Source of the DNA: Aeromonas taiwanensis | GTDB taxonomy: Bacteria > Pseudomonadota > Gammaproteobacteria > Enterobacterales > Aeromonadaceae | NCBI RefSeq assembly: GCF_000820165.1 | Contig: NZ_CDDD01000047.1 | Span: 1 to 58,812 of the forward strand | DNA length: 58,812 nt | Reading direction: 5' to 3' | Shown here: positions 50,865 to 58,812 of the stretch, in pieces | Layout: the number at the start of each line of letters is the position of its first letter | How positions within the stretch are numbered: the first letter of the stretch is position 1 | Notes under the pieces: generated by a model | What the model saw: only the letters and a program-made list of their open reading frames with translations | Told to the model about the DNA's origin: nothing | Databases searched by the model: none | Program-made: the position numbers and the translations under genes

Positions 50865-52277
50865 ATGGCCCCCATCGTTTCTCCCGCCCCGGCGGACACC
50901 ACAGCAGGGCCAGCCTTGAATCAGCTCAACCAATCCAGCCAGAACAAGCAGCAGATCTTTACCGTCACCCGCCTCAACAGCGCCGTGCGCATGATCCTGG
51001 AGCAGGATCTGGGGCTGGTGTGGCTGACCGGGGAGCTCTCGAACCTCGCGATGCCAAGCTCGGGCCACTGGTACTTCTCCTTGAAGGACATGTCGGCCCA
51101 GGTGCGCTGCGCCATGTTCAAGGGCAACAACCGCCGGGTGCCGTTCCGCCCCCAGGACGGCATGCAGGTGCTGGTGCAGGCGCGAGTCTCCCTCTATGAG
51201 CCCCGGGGCGACTACCAGCTCATCATCGAGTCGATGCAACCCGCCGGGGACGGCATGCTGGCCCTGCGTTTCGAGGAGCTCAAGCGCCGCCTCGGGGCCG
51301 AGGGGCTGTTCGACGAGGGAGCCAAGCGTCCCCTGCCCCGCGAGCCCCGCGCCGTGGGCCTCGTCACCTCGGCCACCGGTGCCGCCCTGCACGACATGCT
51401 GACCGTCTTGCGCCGCCGCGCCCCGGACTTGCCCGTCTTCATCTACCCGACCCAGGTACAGGGCAGCGCCGCCACCGCCCAGATCGTCTCGGCGATCATG
51501 CTTGCCAACCGGCGCGCCGAGGTGGATGTGCTCATCGTCGGGCGCGGCGGCGGATCGCTCGAAGATCTCTGGTGCTTCAACGAGGAGGCGGTGGCCCGGG
51601 CCATCCACGACTCCGCCATCCCCGTGGTGAGCGCCGTGGGTCACGAGGTGGACGTCACCATCAGCGACTTTGCCGCCGACTTGCGCGCCCCCACCCCCTC
51701 CGCCGCCGCCGAGCTGGTGGCGCCGGACAGGAGTGCCCGCGCCCAGCGCCTCGTGCACCTGCACCAGCGGCTCACCCAGGCCATGAGCCGTCACCAGACC
51801 GCCGCCCGCCACGGCTTCGCCCTGCTGCAAAAGCGGCTCGACCACCAGGATCCCAAACGCCGTCTGGAGCAGCAGTCCCAGCGCCTCGACGAGCTGTCCG
51901 CCCGCCTGCAGCAACTGCTGGCAAGCCGCCTGCATCAGGGGGAGCGACGCCTGGCCAACCTTGAGCTGCGCCTGCAGGCCAAAAGCCCCGAGAAACTGCT
52001 GGCCGCCGGCAAGCGCCGCCATCAGCTCGCGGAGGAGCGGCTCCACGCCCTGATCGCCCGGCGCCAGGATGTGGCCGGGCACCGCCTCGCCATGCTGAGC
52101 GCACGCCTCGACGGAGTCAGCCCGCTGGCCACCCTGGGACGCGGCTACGCCATCGTACGCACCCCGACCGGCGAGGTGATCAGCCGCGCCGCTCAGGTGA
52201 ACGTCGGCCAGCCCCTGGTCACCACCCTGGCCGAGGGCCAGCTGCGGGTGCGCGTGGAAGAGGTGCACAACCAGTAA
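50865..52277 (+). CDS. xseA: Exodeoxyribonuclease VII large subunit
   Basis: About 470 residues. An N-terminal OB-fold ([37 protein letters not shown]), a catalytic middle with [35 protein letters not shown] and [27 protein letters not shown], and a long coiled-coil C-terminal half. With XseB it degrades single-stranded DNA from both ends. Start is ATG 50865; a TTG at 50916 with AGGG upstream is an alternative. In E. coli, xseA is directly divergent from guaB; here about 6 kb separates them. Confidence 0.95.
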   Translation: MAPIVSPAPADTTAGPALNQLNQSSQNKQQIFTVTRLNSAVRMILEQDLGLVWLTGELSNLAMPSSGHWYFSLKDMSAQVRCAMFKGNNRRVPFRPQDGMQVLVQARVSLYEPRGDYQLIIESMQPAGDGMLALRFEELKRRLGAEGLFDEGAKRPLPREPRAVGLVTSATGAALHDMLTVLRRRAPDLPVFIYPTQVQGSAATAQIVSAIMLANRRAEVDVLIVGRGGGSLEDLWCFNEEAVARAIHDSAIPVVSAVGHEVDVTISDFAADLRAPTPSAAAELVAPDRSARAQRLVHLHQRLTQAMSRHQTAARHGFALLQKRLDHQDPKRRLEQQSQRLDELSARLQQLLASRLHQGERRLANLELRLQAKSPEKLLAAGKRRHQLAEERLHALIARRQDVAGHRLAMLSARLDGVSPLATLGRGYAIVRTPTGEVISRAAQVNVGQPLVTTLAEGQLRVRVEEVHNQ

Positions 52278-52278
52278 C

Positions 52279-52312
52279 GAAAGGGGGGCCGTCAAGCGGC
52301 CCCCCTTTCTTT
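52279..52312 (+). terminator. Rho-independent terminator after xseA
   Basis: AAAGGGGGGCCG and CGGCCCCCCTTT form a 12-bp stem with a TCAAG-type loop, followed by CTTTCCC. Confidence 0.85.
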
Positions 52313-52336
52313 CCCTCCTCGTCTGGCCCCTGCCAG

Positions 52337-53725
52337 CTACCCCCGCGAACGATGCAGAGTCCCGCCCGGATGAACGGCGGGGGTCGCCGCCTCTCCTCCC
52401 AATGGGTTTGACTGCAGATATTCGAACAAGCCAGCTTGCAGATTGACGTTCCAGAAGCGCCCCGCCAGGGTGAGCTCAAGGCGCTCCTGACCGAGCTCTG
52501 CCAGCCCGTGCGCCTGCCAGCGCTCGAACAGCGGCAGCAGATGGGCCCGTAGCGGCGCAGGCAGGCACGTCAGATCCAGCCAGCCCGCGTCCAGGCCTCC
52601 CCGCAGCAGACCGTCCATGCGCCCATCGGGGTTCGGCCTCATCACCATGCCGGGGGGGCGCTTCCCTTCGGCCAGCGCCTCGTGCCAGGCGGCCAGATCC
52701 CGCCCCTGCATCAGGCCGTGGCCGTGAATGTTGCCCCCCGCCCCCGCCCCGAAGGGGAGGATCTCGGCGCCGCACTTCGCCATCTGGTTGTAGCGGCTGC
52801 GCTCGGCGGGGGTGCGCCGCCAGTGGCTGCAGGAGAGGCGCTGCCAGCCTCCCGCCTCCAGCGTTTGGGCGCCCTGGGCATACATGGCGGCCCGCTGCGG
52901 GCCATCGGCGGCCCAGCCGGACTGCCCCTTCTCCCCGGCGCGGGCCAGGTTGGTGCCCGCCATGGCGATGAGCTGGTAGAGATCCACCCCGTGCACGCCG
53001 CTCGCCATCACGTCCGCAACGTCCTGGCGCCACACGAAGTCGTCCTGGCCGGGCAGACCGAAGATGAGATCCGCCACGATGACGGCCTCGTCGTGGCGGG
53101 TCAACGCCTCCAGCCGGGCCAGCAGGGTTTCCCTGTCATCGAAGCGGGCCGCCTGCTGGCGCACGCGGGTATCAAAGCTCTGCACCCCGAACGAGAAGCG
53201 GTTGAAGCCCCCCGCCAGCGCGGTCTCCCACTTGGCGTCATCGAAACCGTTGAGGCGCCCCTCCAGGGTCAGCTCCACATCCGAAGTCAGGGGGAAGCGG
53301 CCAATGGCATTGGCCAGCAGAGCCAGATCGTCCGCCGCCATGTCGGTGGGCGTGCCCCCGCCCACATAGACGGCGGAGAAGGGCTGGCTCTGTACCAAGG
53401 GTGTCTTGGCCGCCCTGGTCAGCTGCTCGCAGAGGGCCGCCATATAGCGGCTCATGCGCGCCGGATTGGCGCCATTTTCGAAGAAGTTGCAGAAGCTGCA
53501 GCGCTTGCGGCAAAACGGGATGTGGATGTAGAGCGCCCGCGCCTCGGCCTCGCTCGGCTGCTGCCACCAGGCCTGCCAGCCCGCCTCGTCGAGCATCAGG
53601 GGCCCGGCACCGCCGCGGCTGGCGTGGGCTGAGGTCTTGGCGGTGAAGGCGAATGCGAGGGGATCCGGGGTCGCAAGACCCGTCATGGTCGGGGTAAACA
53701 GGGGGGTCATCGCTGTGGCTACCAT
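52337..53725 (-). CDS. hutW: Heme-degrading radical SAM methyltransferase HutW/ChuW
   Basis: About 462 residues. The radical SAM cluster motif is CRKRCSFC (CxxxCxxC) within YIHIPFCRKRCSFCNFF, followed by AVYVGGGTPT and FSFGVQSFDTRVR of the HemN-like family. ChuW/HutW opens the heme ring anaerobically and releases iron. The start is uncertain between ATG 53725 and 53710, and neither has a good ribosome-binding site. A Fur-box-like site lies immediately upstream. The usual partners hutX and hutZ are not adjacent: xseA is on one side and the yfi operon on the other. Confidence 0.88.
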   Translation of the reverse strand: MVATAMTPLFTPTMTGLATPDPLAFAFTAKTSAHASRGGAGPLMLDEAGWQAWWQQPSEAEARALYIHIPFCRKRCSFCNFFENGANPARMSRYMAALCEQLTRAAKTPLVQSQPFSAVYVGGGTPTDMAADDLALLANAIGRFPLTSDVELTLEGRLNGFDDAKWETALAGGFNRFSFGVQSFDTRVRQQAARFDDRETLLARLEALTRHDEAVIVADLIFGLPGQDDFVWRQDVADVMASGVHGVDLYQLIAMAGTNLARAGEKGQSGWAADGPQRAAMYAQGAQTLEAGGWQRLSCSHWRRTPAERSRYNQMAKCGAEILPFGAGAGGNIHGHGLMQGRDLAAWHEALAEGKRPPGMVMRPNPDGRMDGLLRGGLDAGWLDLTCLPAPLRAHLLPLFERWQAHGLAELGQERLELTLAGRFWNVNLQAGLFEYLQSNPLGGEAATPAVHPGGTLHRSRG

Positions 53726-53736
53726 CTGCAAATAAT

Positions 53737-53755
53737 GCAAATGATAACCAATATC
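53737..53755 (-). promoter_or_regulatory. Fur-box-like site upstream of hutW
   Basis: The minus strand reads GATATTGGTTATCATTTGC, about 14 of 19 matches to the Fur consensus GATAATGATAATCATTATC. It ends about 12 bases before the hutW start, suggesting repression in iron-rich cells. Confidence 0.65.
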
Positions 53756-53987
53756 AACAAAGAAACCCTTGTGCTGGATCAAGTTCGGGACCTGGGTGCT
53801 CAGCCAGGATCCTCAGGAGCGGAGGAGGTTCAACGCCCTCGGGCGGGTGCGGAAGCAGTGGGATGAATAGAAGAAAGGGAAGGAAAATGCTGGAGGAGGA
53901 GAGCCACTCCCCGGCAGGAGAGTGGTATCACACACGCAGTCGGACATCAGAGACAGCCTCGTCATGCCGACGCAGGGACAAAATGGC
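53756..53987. other. Intergenic region between hutW and yfiB
   Basis: About 230 bases, no supported gene. An imperfect stem CCACTC/GAGTGG around 53913-53934 lies past the yfiB stop, without a T-run. Confidence 0.4.
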
Positions 53988-54476
53988 TCAGCCGTTGTCG
54001 ATGACGATGGCGACCCGGCGATTCTCCGCTCGTCCGGCGGCGGTGCCGTTGTCGGCGATGGGCGCCGCTTCACCCCGGCCGCGGATGTCCAGGTTCGCAG
54101 GTGGCATGCCCACCGACATCAGGACATCGGCCACGGAGCGGGCCCGTTTGAGCGAGAGCTGCTCGTTGTAGCTCGCCTCCCCGTTGGAGTCGGTGTGGCC
54201 GTCCACCCTGGCCCGGTTCAGACCGACGCCGATGAGGGTCTTGCCAAGACGCTCCACCACCAGGCGGGTCTGGGGAGTGAGGGCCCCGACATTGTTGGCA
54301 AACAGCACCTTGTTGGAGATATCCAGGGTCCAGCCCTCATCGGTCAGCTGAAATCCCTGCTCCCTGAGGGTGGCGATCTGCTCCGCCGTGAGCCCCTGGG
54401 GCGCACTCTGACACCCGGCCAGCACTCCCAGCAGCAGCGCAACAAGCCCGATTTTTAGCGCCTTCAAAATGATCAT
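53988..54476 (-). CDS. yfiB: OmpA-like lipoprotein YfiB
   Basis: 162 residues. A lipoprotein signal peptide has the lipobox LAGC (modified Cys near residue 22). The OmpA/peptidoglycan-binding domain covers about 60-160, with RVDGHTDSNGEASYNEQLSLKRA and the final GRAENRRVAIVI. The outer-membrane YfiB sequesters YfiR and so relieves the inhibition of YfiN, raising c-di-GMP. It is the last gene of yfiR-yfiN-yfiB, 33 bases after yfiN. Confidence 0.92.
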   Translation of the reverse strand: MIILKALKIGLVALLLGVLAGCQSAPQGLTAEQIATLREQGFQLTDEGWTLDISNKVLFANNVGALTPQTRLVVERLGKTLIGVGLNRARVDGHTDSNGEASYNEQLSLKRARSVADVLMSVGMPPANLDIRGRGEAAPIADNGTAAGRAENRRVAIVIDNG

Positions 54477-54509
54477 TGTTATGGTCCTTTCACTATGTCC
54501 GGTTCAACT

Positions 54510-55739
54510 TCACGTGGTTCTCCTGTGTGCTTCTTCCTCCTTACGTTGTCGTTTGGCTTGATACATGGCGTCGTCGGCGAACTGCAACAGGGCCTCCGCC
54601 GTCTCCCCCTGCTCGGGGTAGAGGGCGGCGCCGATGCTGATGCCCACCCCGAGGTGGCGGCCGTCGCTCAATACCACAGGGGTGCTCATCCCCTGCTGGA
54701 TCCGCGTCATCACCTCGTGCACCTCGTGCTCGTCCCGGATCGGGGCGAGCAGGATGACAAACTCGTCGCCCCCGAGGCGGCACACCAGATCCAGCGGTCT
54801 GAGCTGGTGCTGCACCCGCCGCGCCAGAGCGATCAACACCTCGTCGCCTACCCCGTGGCCCAGGGTGTCGTTGATCTGCTTGAAGCGATCACAGTCGAGG
54901 TAGAGCAGGGCGAAGCGCTCCTGATCCCCCTGGATGGCCTGCCCCAGCCGCGCCTCGAACAGAGCCCGGTTGGGCAGGCCGGTGAGGGCGTCGTGGGTGG
55001 CCCGGTGCAGCAGGCTGGCATTTTCCCGCTTCTGGTGGGCTTGCCAGGCCTCCAGCTCGTCGAGCAGGGTGTTGAAGTCCTCCCCGAGCGCGTGTAGCTC
55101 GGCGATGTTGGCCGCCGGCACCCGCTGCTTGAGGGCGCGCTGGCGACTGACACTGTAGGCGACCTCGGCCAGGGCCTTGAGGGGCGCCGTGATGGAGCGC
55201 TGCATGCGGCGCGCCACGTGGAGAGCCCCGAGGATGCTGAGCAACAGGCACACCAGGGTCGCCAGCAGGGTCTGCAGCAGGAAGCGCAGCAGATATTGTC
55301 CGTGCCCCACCAGGTGCACCCGGGCTATCTCCCGGCTCTCCCGCACCATGGCCACTTCCACCGGCCCCGGCAGGATCAGGCGGGCCAGATGCTGCTCCAG
55401 GGTGGTCCAGGGGGTGGTGATGGCGCGGCGCCAGCTTGCCAGCACCTGGCCGTCTGGCAGCACTATGCTGGCGCTCGCGATATCCTCCCGGGAGGTGATG
55501 GTCTCCAGGGCATCTTTCGCCGCCTCCTCGTCATCGAACACCACGGCGGCCTCTGAGGTGTAGCTGATGGCGCGGGCCACCAGCTCGAGGTTGTGATCCG
55601 CATAGAGGCGCAGCGCCAGCAGCGCCGTGATGGTCAGGAACAGGCCCGCCATGCAGACGGCGGTCAGGGAGATCATCATGTGGGTGCGGCCCAGGCTCTG
55701 TCGCAGGGTGAGCCTGGGGCTTGCGGGTGCAGTCGTCAT
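54510..55739 (-). CDS. yfiN: Diguanylate cyclase YfiN (DgcN/TpbB type)
   Basis: 409 residues. A first membrane helix (~22-45), a periplasmic PAS-like domain, a second helix (~150-170), a HAMP segment, and a GGDEF domain with an intact active site LGGDEF and an RxxD inhibitory site five residues upstream (RPLD). It makes c-di-GMP and is held off by periplasmic YfiR. It overlaps the yfiR stop by four bases (ATGA) and is followed by yfiB, matching the order in E. coli. Confidence 0.94.
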   Translation of the reverse strand: MTTAPASPRLTLRQSLGRTHMMISLTAVCMAGLFLTITALLALRLYADHNLELVARAISYTSEAAVVFDDEEAAKDALETITSREDIASASIVLPDGQVLASWRRAITTPWTTLEQHLARLILPGPVEVAMVRESREIARVHLVGHGQYLLRFLLQTLLATLVCLLLSILGALHVARRMQRSITAPLKALAEVAYSVSRQRALKQRVPAANIAELHALGEDFNTLLDELEAWQAHQKRENASLLHRATHDALTGLPNRALFEARLGQAIQGDQERFALLYLDCDRFKQINDTLGHGVGDEVLIALARRVQHQLRPLDLVCRLGGDEFVILLAPIRDEHEVHEVMTRIQQGMSTPVVLSDGRHLGVGISIGAALYPEQGETAEALLQFADDAMYQAKRQRKEEEAHRRTT

Positions 55740-56284
55740 CGTGCGCCCTCGTCAGCCTTGGCGAGCTTCAGCACGGCCGGGTGCACCCGCACGCCGCTGC
55801 GGGCGAGCGCATCCAGGTTGACCCGAAAGCGGACCCGATCCGTGTCCGGCTGAAGGCAGAAGACAGCGTCGGCGATGCACTCCCTGCTCTGTTCGCTGAT
55901 GCTGAGGATGGCGTGCCCCTGCAGTCGCTCGAACAGGGGGAGACGCTGCTCCGGGGCCAGCACCCCCAGATAGATCACATCGCAGCGCCGGACCAGCGCC
56001 TCCTCGTCGAGCCCGTAGCGATGCACCTCCACCGGGCGACCGTTGGCCTGCCGCACGATGGCAAAGAGGGCGCCGGCATATTCCGTCGGGGCTGCGATGC
56101 AGAGCCGAAGCGTTGCAGGCTCCTTGGGCCAGCGGGTGTAGCTGAGGATGTCGAGCACGGTCTGGCGCACTAGCTCGCTGCGAAGCTCGGCCGAGGTCGC
56201 CGCCACGGCCGCATTGGCCAGCACCAGCGTGCAGCCCAGTGGCAACAGCCACACAAAAATCCGGATGAAAGACAACAACTGCAT
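55736..56284 (-). CDS. yfiR: Periplasmic YfiN repressor YfiR
   Basis: 182 residues. An N-terminal signal peptide ends near AAVAA. The YfiR core follows (LRSELVRQTVLDILSYTRWPKEPATLRLCIAAPTEYAG). Conserved Cys residues (LCIAA, RRCDVIY, RECIADAVFCLQPD) match the redox-sensitive disulfides of YfiR. In Pseudomonas, YfiR binds YfiN in the periplasm and is removed by YfiB or by redox stress. It is first in the operon and translationally coupled to yfiN. Confidence 0.92.
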   Translation of the reverse strand: MQLLSFIRIFVWLLPLGCTLVLANAAVAATSAELRSELVRQTVLDILSYTRWPKEPATLRLCIAAPTEYAGALFAIVRQANGRPVEVHRYGLDEEALVRRCDVIYLGVLAPEQRLPLFERLQGHAILSISEQSRECIADAVFCLQPDTDRVRFRVNLDALARSGVRVHPAVLKLAKADEGAR

Positions 56285-56473
56285 GATGTCCGCACTTATG
56301 TTTACGTCGACAATGGGGTGGGCCGACGCCCATGAAGGGATTGCCTGAAGGGAGTCGTACCGAGCTTATCAGCCCGAAGGGGTTGCCCCATCCGCCCGCA
56401 CGCAGGGTGCGTCACGGGGTGTCGCAGTGCCGCCCGGGGTGCGCGTCAGCGCACGCCACGGGCAGCTCAGCCG

Positions 56474-58021
56474 CTACTTCTTGCCAATCCCGTACTCGCG
56501 CAGCTTGTTGGCGATGGCGGTATGGGAGACGCCGAGCCGCTTGGCCAGCTGGCGGGTGGAGGGGAAGGCCGGATAGAGGCGCTCCAGCAGGCGGCTCTCG
56601 AAGCGCTTCACCGCCTCGTCGAGCCCCCCTTCGAACCACTCGTCGATAAGGGGCATGGCATCGGCCGCCACCGGCAGATCCACGTGCTCGGGGCCGAGCT
56701 CGTCCCCTTCCAGCAGCGTCATGGCCCGGTAGAGGCAGTTGCGCAGCTGGCGCACATTGCCCGGCCAGCGGTAGGCGGTGAGGTACTCGGCCATGTTGCG
56801 GGTAAAGCGCGGCTTGGGGCGCTGCAACTCGCTGGCGAAGCGGGCGACGAACTGCTGGGCCAGGGCCATGATGTCCGCCTTGCGCTCGCGCAGTGGCGGC
56901 AGCGCCAGGCTGAGCACGTTGAGGCGATAGTAGAGGTCTTCCCGGAACTTGCCCTCGTGCACCAGATCCAGCAACTGCTTCTGGGTGGTGCAGATGAAGC
57001 GCACGTTAACCCTCACCTCCTGCTCGTCGCCGACCCGGCGAAAGACCCCGTCCTGCAGCACCCGCAGGAACTTGGTCTGCAGATGAGGGGACATGTCGCC
57101 GATCTCGTCCAGCATCAGGGTGCCGCCGCTCGCCAGCTCCAGCACCCCGCGCTTGCCCTCGGTGTTGTTGCCAAAGGCGCCGGGGGCATAGCCGAACAAC
57201 TCGCTCTCCGCCACGTTGTCCGGCATGGCCGCGCAGTTGAGGGCCATGAAGGGGTGGCTGGAGCGCAGGCTGGCGCCGTGGCAGGCGCGGGCCAGCAGCT
57301 CCTTGCCGGTGCCGGTCTCGCCGACGATGAGCAGCGGCGCATCCTGCATCGCGAGCTTCGCCGCCTGGGCCAGCACCTCCTTCATCTTCTGGCTCTCGGC
57401 CTGCAGGTGTTCAAAGCCCCCCACCTCCACCGCGTGCAGAGCGCTGAAGTGCATGCCGACCCGGCGGGCGGACTTGAGCACCACCACGGCGCCAGCCAGG
57501 GCCTGCCTGCCCTTCTCCTCGGCCACGAACAGCGGCATCAGATCGCCGAGGTACTCCTCGCCGCCGAGGCTGAGCTTGCAGGTCTGGGGCTTGATCTCGC
57601 TCGCCTCCAGCCAGCGGGCGAAGGAGAACCCCTTGACCAGGGAGCCGAGCGCCACGCCACGCACCTCTTCCGGCGGCAGCGCGAGCGTGGTGAGGGCGGC
57701 CTGGTTGGCCTGGGTCACCCGCCCCTTGCTGTCGAGGGAGAAGACCAGGTCGGGCAGCGCCTTGAGCAGGGCCTCTATCTCGTGGTGCTCCCGCTCGGAG
57801 GGCATGTAGGGGATGGTCTTGACATCGTAGACGCCGGGAATACGGCGAATTTCCGGCATCAGGTGCTGGAAATCCCGGAACTCCAGCTCGGGGAAATTGA
57901 GATAGATGATGCCTGAGGTATCGATTTCGATGCCGCGCAGATCGATGTTGTGCTCCACCAGTCGATCGAGCAGTTCCCGGGTCAGGCCCAGGCGGTCTTC
58001 ACAGCTGACTTCAAGACGCAT
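56474..58021 (-). CDS. tyrR: Transcriptional regulator TyrR
   Basis: About 515 residues. An ACT domain (MRLEVSCEDRLGLTRELLDRL), a PAS domain (~80-180), a AAA+ domain with Walker A GETGTGKE and Walker B GGTLMLDEIGD, and a C-terminal helix-turn-helix (TRQLAKRLGVSHTAIANKLREYG). The GAFTGA loop for sigma-54 contact is replaced by GAFGNN, as expected for TyrR, which works with sigma-70. It controls aromatic amino-acid transport and breakdown. Start is ATG 58021 with AGGAAG 8 bases upstream; a GTG at 58030 is in frame. The phhA-phhB genes lie directly upstream, on the same strand. Confidence 0.95.
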   Translation of the reverse strand: MRLEVSCEDRLGLTRELLDRLVEHNIDLRGIEIDTSGIIYLNFPELEFRDFQHLMPEIRRIPGVYDVKTIPYMPSEREHHEIEALLKALPDLVFSLDSKGRVTQANQAALTTLALPPEEVRGVALGSLVKGFSFARWLEASEIKPQTCKLSLGGEEYLGDLMPLFVAEEKGRQALAGAVVVLKSARRVGMHFSALHAVEVGGFEHLQAESQKMKEVLAQAAKLAMQDAPLLIVGETGTGKELLARACHGASLRSSHPFMALNCAAMPDNVAESELFGYAPGAFGNNTEGKRGVLELASGGTLMLDEIGDMSPHLQTKFLRVLQDGVFRRVGDEQEVRVNVRFICTTQKQLLDLVHEGKFREDLYYRLNVLSLALPPLRERKADIMALAQQFVARFASELQRPKPRFTRNMAEYLTAYRWPGNVRQLRNCLYRAMTLLEGDELGPEHVDLPVAADAMPLIDEWFEGGLDEAVKRFESRLLERLYPAFPSTRQLAKRLGVSHTAIANKLREYGIGKK

Positions 58022-58100
58022 TCGGCACACACTTCCTAGCTAACATTCTGAATGACCGGATAATACAGACTCGATCCCGCCAGTGCGAGCGCTCCCCCAT

Positions 58101-58141
58101 AAAAATGCGGGCCCACCCCGTTTTCACCGGGCGGGCCCATC
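58101..58141 (-). terminator. Long hairpin between phhB and tyrR
   Basis: An imperfect inverted repeat with GGGCCC at both ends (TGCGGGCCCACCCCG ... CGGGCGGGCCCAT). On the minus strand TTTTTATGGGG follows, so phhB transcripts probably end here before tyrR. Confidence 0.7.
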
Positions 58142-58163
58142 TTGTGCCGTGTTTTTGCGGCGA

Positions 58164-58502
58164 TTACTTCAGCAACTCGTCCGTGCGCGCCGCCATGATG
58201 AAGTCGTTGCGGTGCAGCCCGCCTATCTTGTGGGTCCACCAGCTCACGGTCACCTTGCCCCACTCCGTCAGGATCGCCGGATGGTGGAACTCCGCCTCCG
58301 CCAGCTCGCCGAGGCGGTTGGTGAAGGCCAGCGCCTCCTTGAAGTTGCGAAACACAAATTCACGCCTGAGCTGCAGCTCACCGTTGACCACCAGAGGCTG
58401 CCAGTCGGGGATGAGGTGCATCAACTCGCCAAGCTCCTGCTCGCTCACCTTGGGGGCATCGGCGCGGCACGCCTCGCATCGTTGATTCGCCAGTTCGGAC
58501 AT
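58164..58502 (-). CDS. phhB: Pterin-4a-carbinolamine dehydratase
   Basis: 112 residues. The active-site motif [21 protein letters not shown] is intact, with the catalytic His pair. It recycles the pterin cofactor used by phenylalanine hydroxylase. It follows phhA with a 42-base gap and is presumably co-transcribed with it; TyrR, encoded just downstream, activates phh genes in Pseudomonas. The start has AGGAG upstream. Confidence 0.95.
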   Translation of the reverse strand: MSELANQRCEACRADAPKVSEQELGELMHLIPDWQPLVVNGELQLRREFVFRNFKEALAFTNRLGELAEAEFHHPAILTEWGKVTVSWWTHKIGGLHRNDFIMAARTDELLK

Positions 58503-58544
58503 TCGGGACTCCTTTCATTGAAACAGGGGGGACATGAAAACGGG

Positions 58545-58812
58545 TTAACTCGCCTGCTTGCCGGAAACGGGGGCAAAACGGGGCGGACGCAGGCCGAGGC
58601 GACGGGCCTGGGCCACGGCCTCCATGATGGCCTGCGGCGACAGACGGTAAAGGGTGTCGAGATCCTGCAGCACGAAATAGACCGGCTGCATGATGTCGAT
58701 GCGATAGGGGGTGCGCAGGATCTCCAGCAGATCGAAGGGCTGCAGCACGGGTTTGCCGGAGAGCGCATACGCGGTCTCGCCGATGGAGGAGAGGATGCCG
58801 CCCCCGTAGATG
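58545..58812 (-). CDS. phhA: Phenylalanine 4-monooxygenase, C-terminal end (partial)
   Basis: Only the last ~88 residues are in the window; the gene continues past the right edge. The segment YGGGILSSIGETAYALSGKP, then PFDLLEILRTPYRIDIMQPVYFVLQD, is the conserved end of monomeric bacterial phenylalanine hydroxylase. The iron-binding residues lie outside the window. It hydroxylates phenylalanine to tyrosine using a tetrahydropterin, working with phhB. Confidence 0.9.
   Translation of the reverse strand, partial: IYGGGILSSIGETAYALSGKPVLQPFDLLEILRTPYRIDIMQPVYFVLQDLDTLYRLSPQAIMEAVAQARRLGLRPPRFAPVSGKQAS

Overview
The window is GC-rich chromosomal DNA from a gammaproteobacterium, most likely Aeromonas. 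I infer this from gene order (tig-clpP-clpX-lon-hupB-ppiD, lolC-lolD-lolE beside mfd, phhA-phhB-tyrR), from strong similarity to enterobacterial and Vibrio housekeeping proteins, and from genes typical of Aeromonas such as a large secreted modular alpha-amylase. There are about 42 protein genes, nearly all intact. I see no rRNA, tRNA, CRISPR array, insertion sequence or prophage.

Layout. 1-9.8 kb: two acetate transport loci (satP; yjcH-actP) with mtfA, a GNAT acetyltransferase, a Na+/alanine-glycine symporter, a crotonase, and a cNMP-binding/CBS/nucleotidyltransferase regulator coupled to a DnaQ-like exonuclease. 10-20.3 kb: ybiT, then the minus-strand protein quality control cluster tig-clpP-clpX-lon-hupB-ppiD, with a good sigma-32 type promoter before lon and a strong promoter plus hairpin-rich leader before tig. 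20.6-29.3 kb: yccF, yfbR, the lipoprotein-export operon lolCDE, a PilZ-like protein and mfd. 29.3-38.3 kb: fbp, an oppA-like binding protein, a DMT permease, ytfK, sixA, an M16 peptidase, a probable small RNA gene and tpm. 38.4-41.6 kb: a small accessory patch with a leucine-rich-repeat protein kinase, a truncated alkyltransferase remnant, an atypical GNAT gene and about 0.7 kb without genes. 41.6-52.3 kb: guaB-guaA and xseA, which are immediate neighbours in E. coli but are separated here by yitT, the amylase and a DMT permease. 52.3-58.8 kb: a heme-degrading radical SAM gene (hutW) behind a Fur-box-like site, the yfiR-yfiN-yfiB cyclic-di-GMP signalling operon, tyrR, phhB and the 3' end of phhA.

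Themes: acetate and amino-acid uptake and catabolism (satP, actP, agcS, crotonase, phhAB under TyrR), envelope maintenance (Lol, PpiD), proteostasis, and second-messenger signalling (PilZ, YfiBNR, cNMP/CBS protein, YtfK).

The most interesting unexplained signal is at 37336-37546. A near-consensus FNR site lies at exactly class-II spacing from a -10 element, on a strand with no recognisable gene, followed about 160 nt later by a strong intrinsic terminator. This looks like an oxygen-regulated small RNA gene, possibly functionally analogous to FnrS. The short ORF that starts across its -10 element is an alternative explanation.
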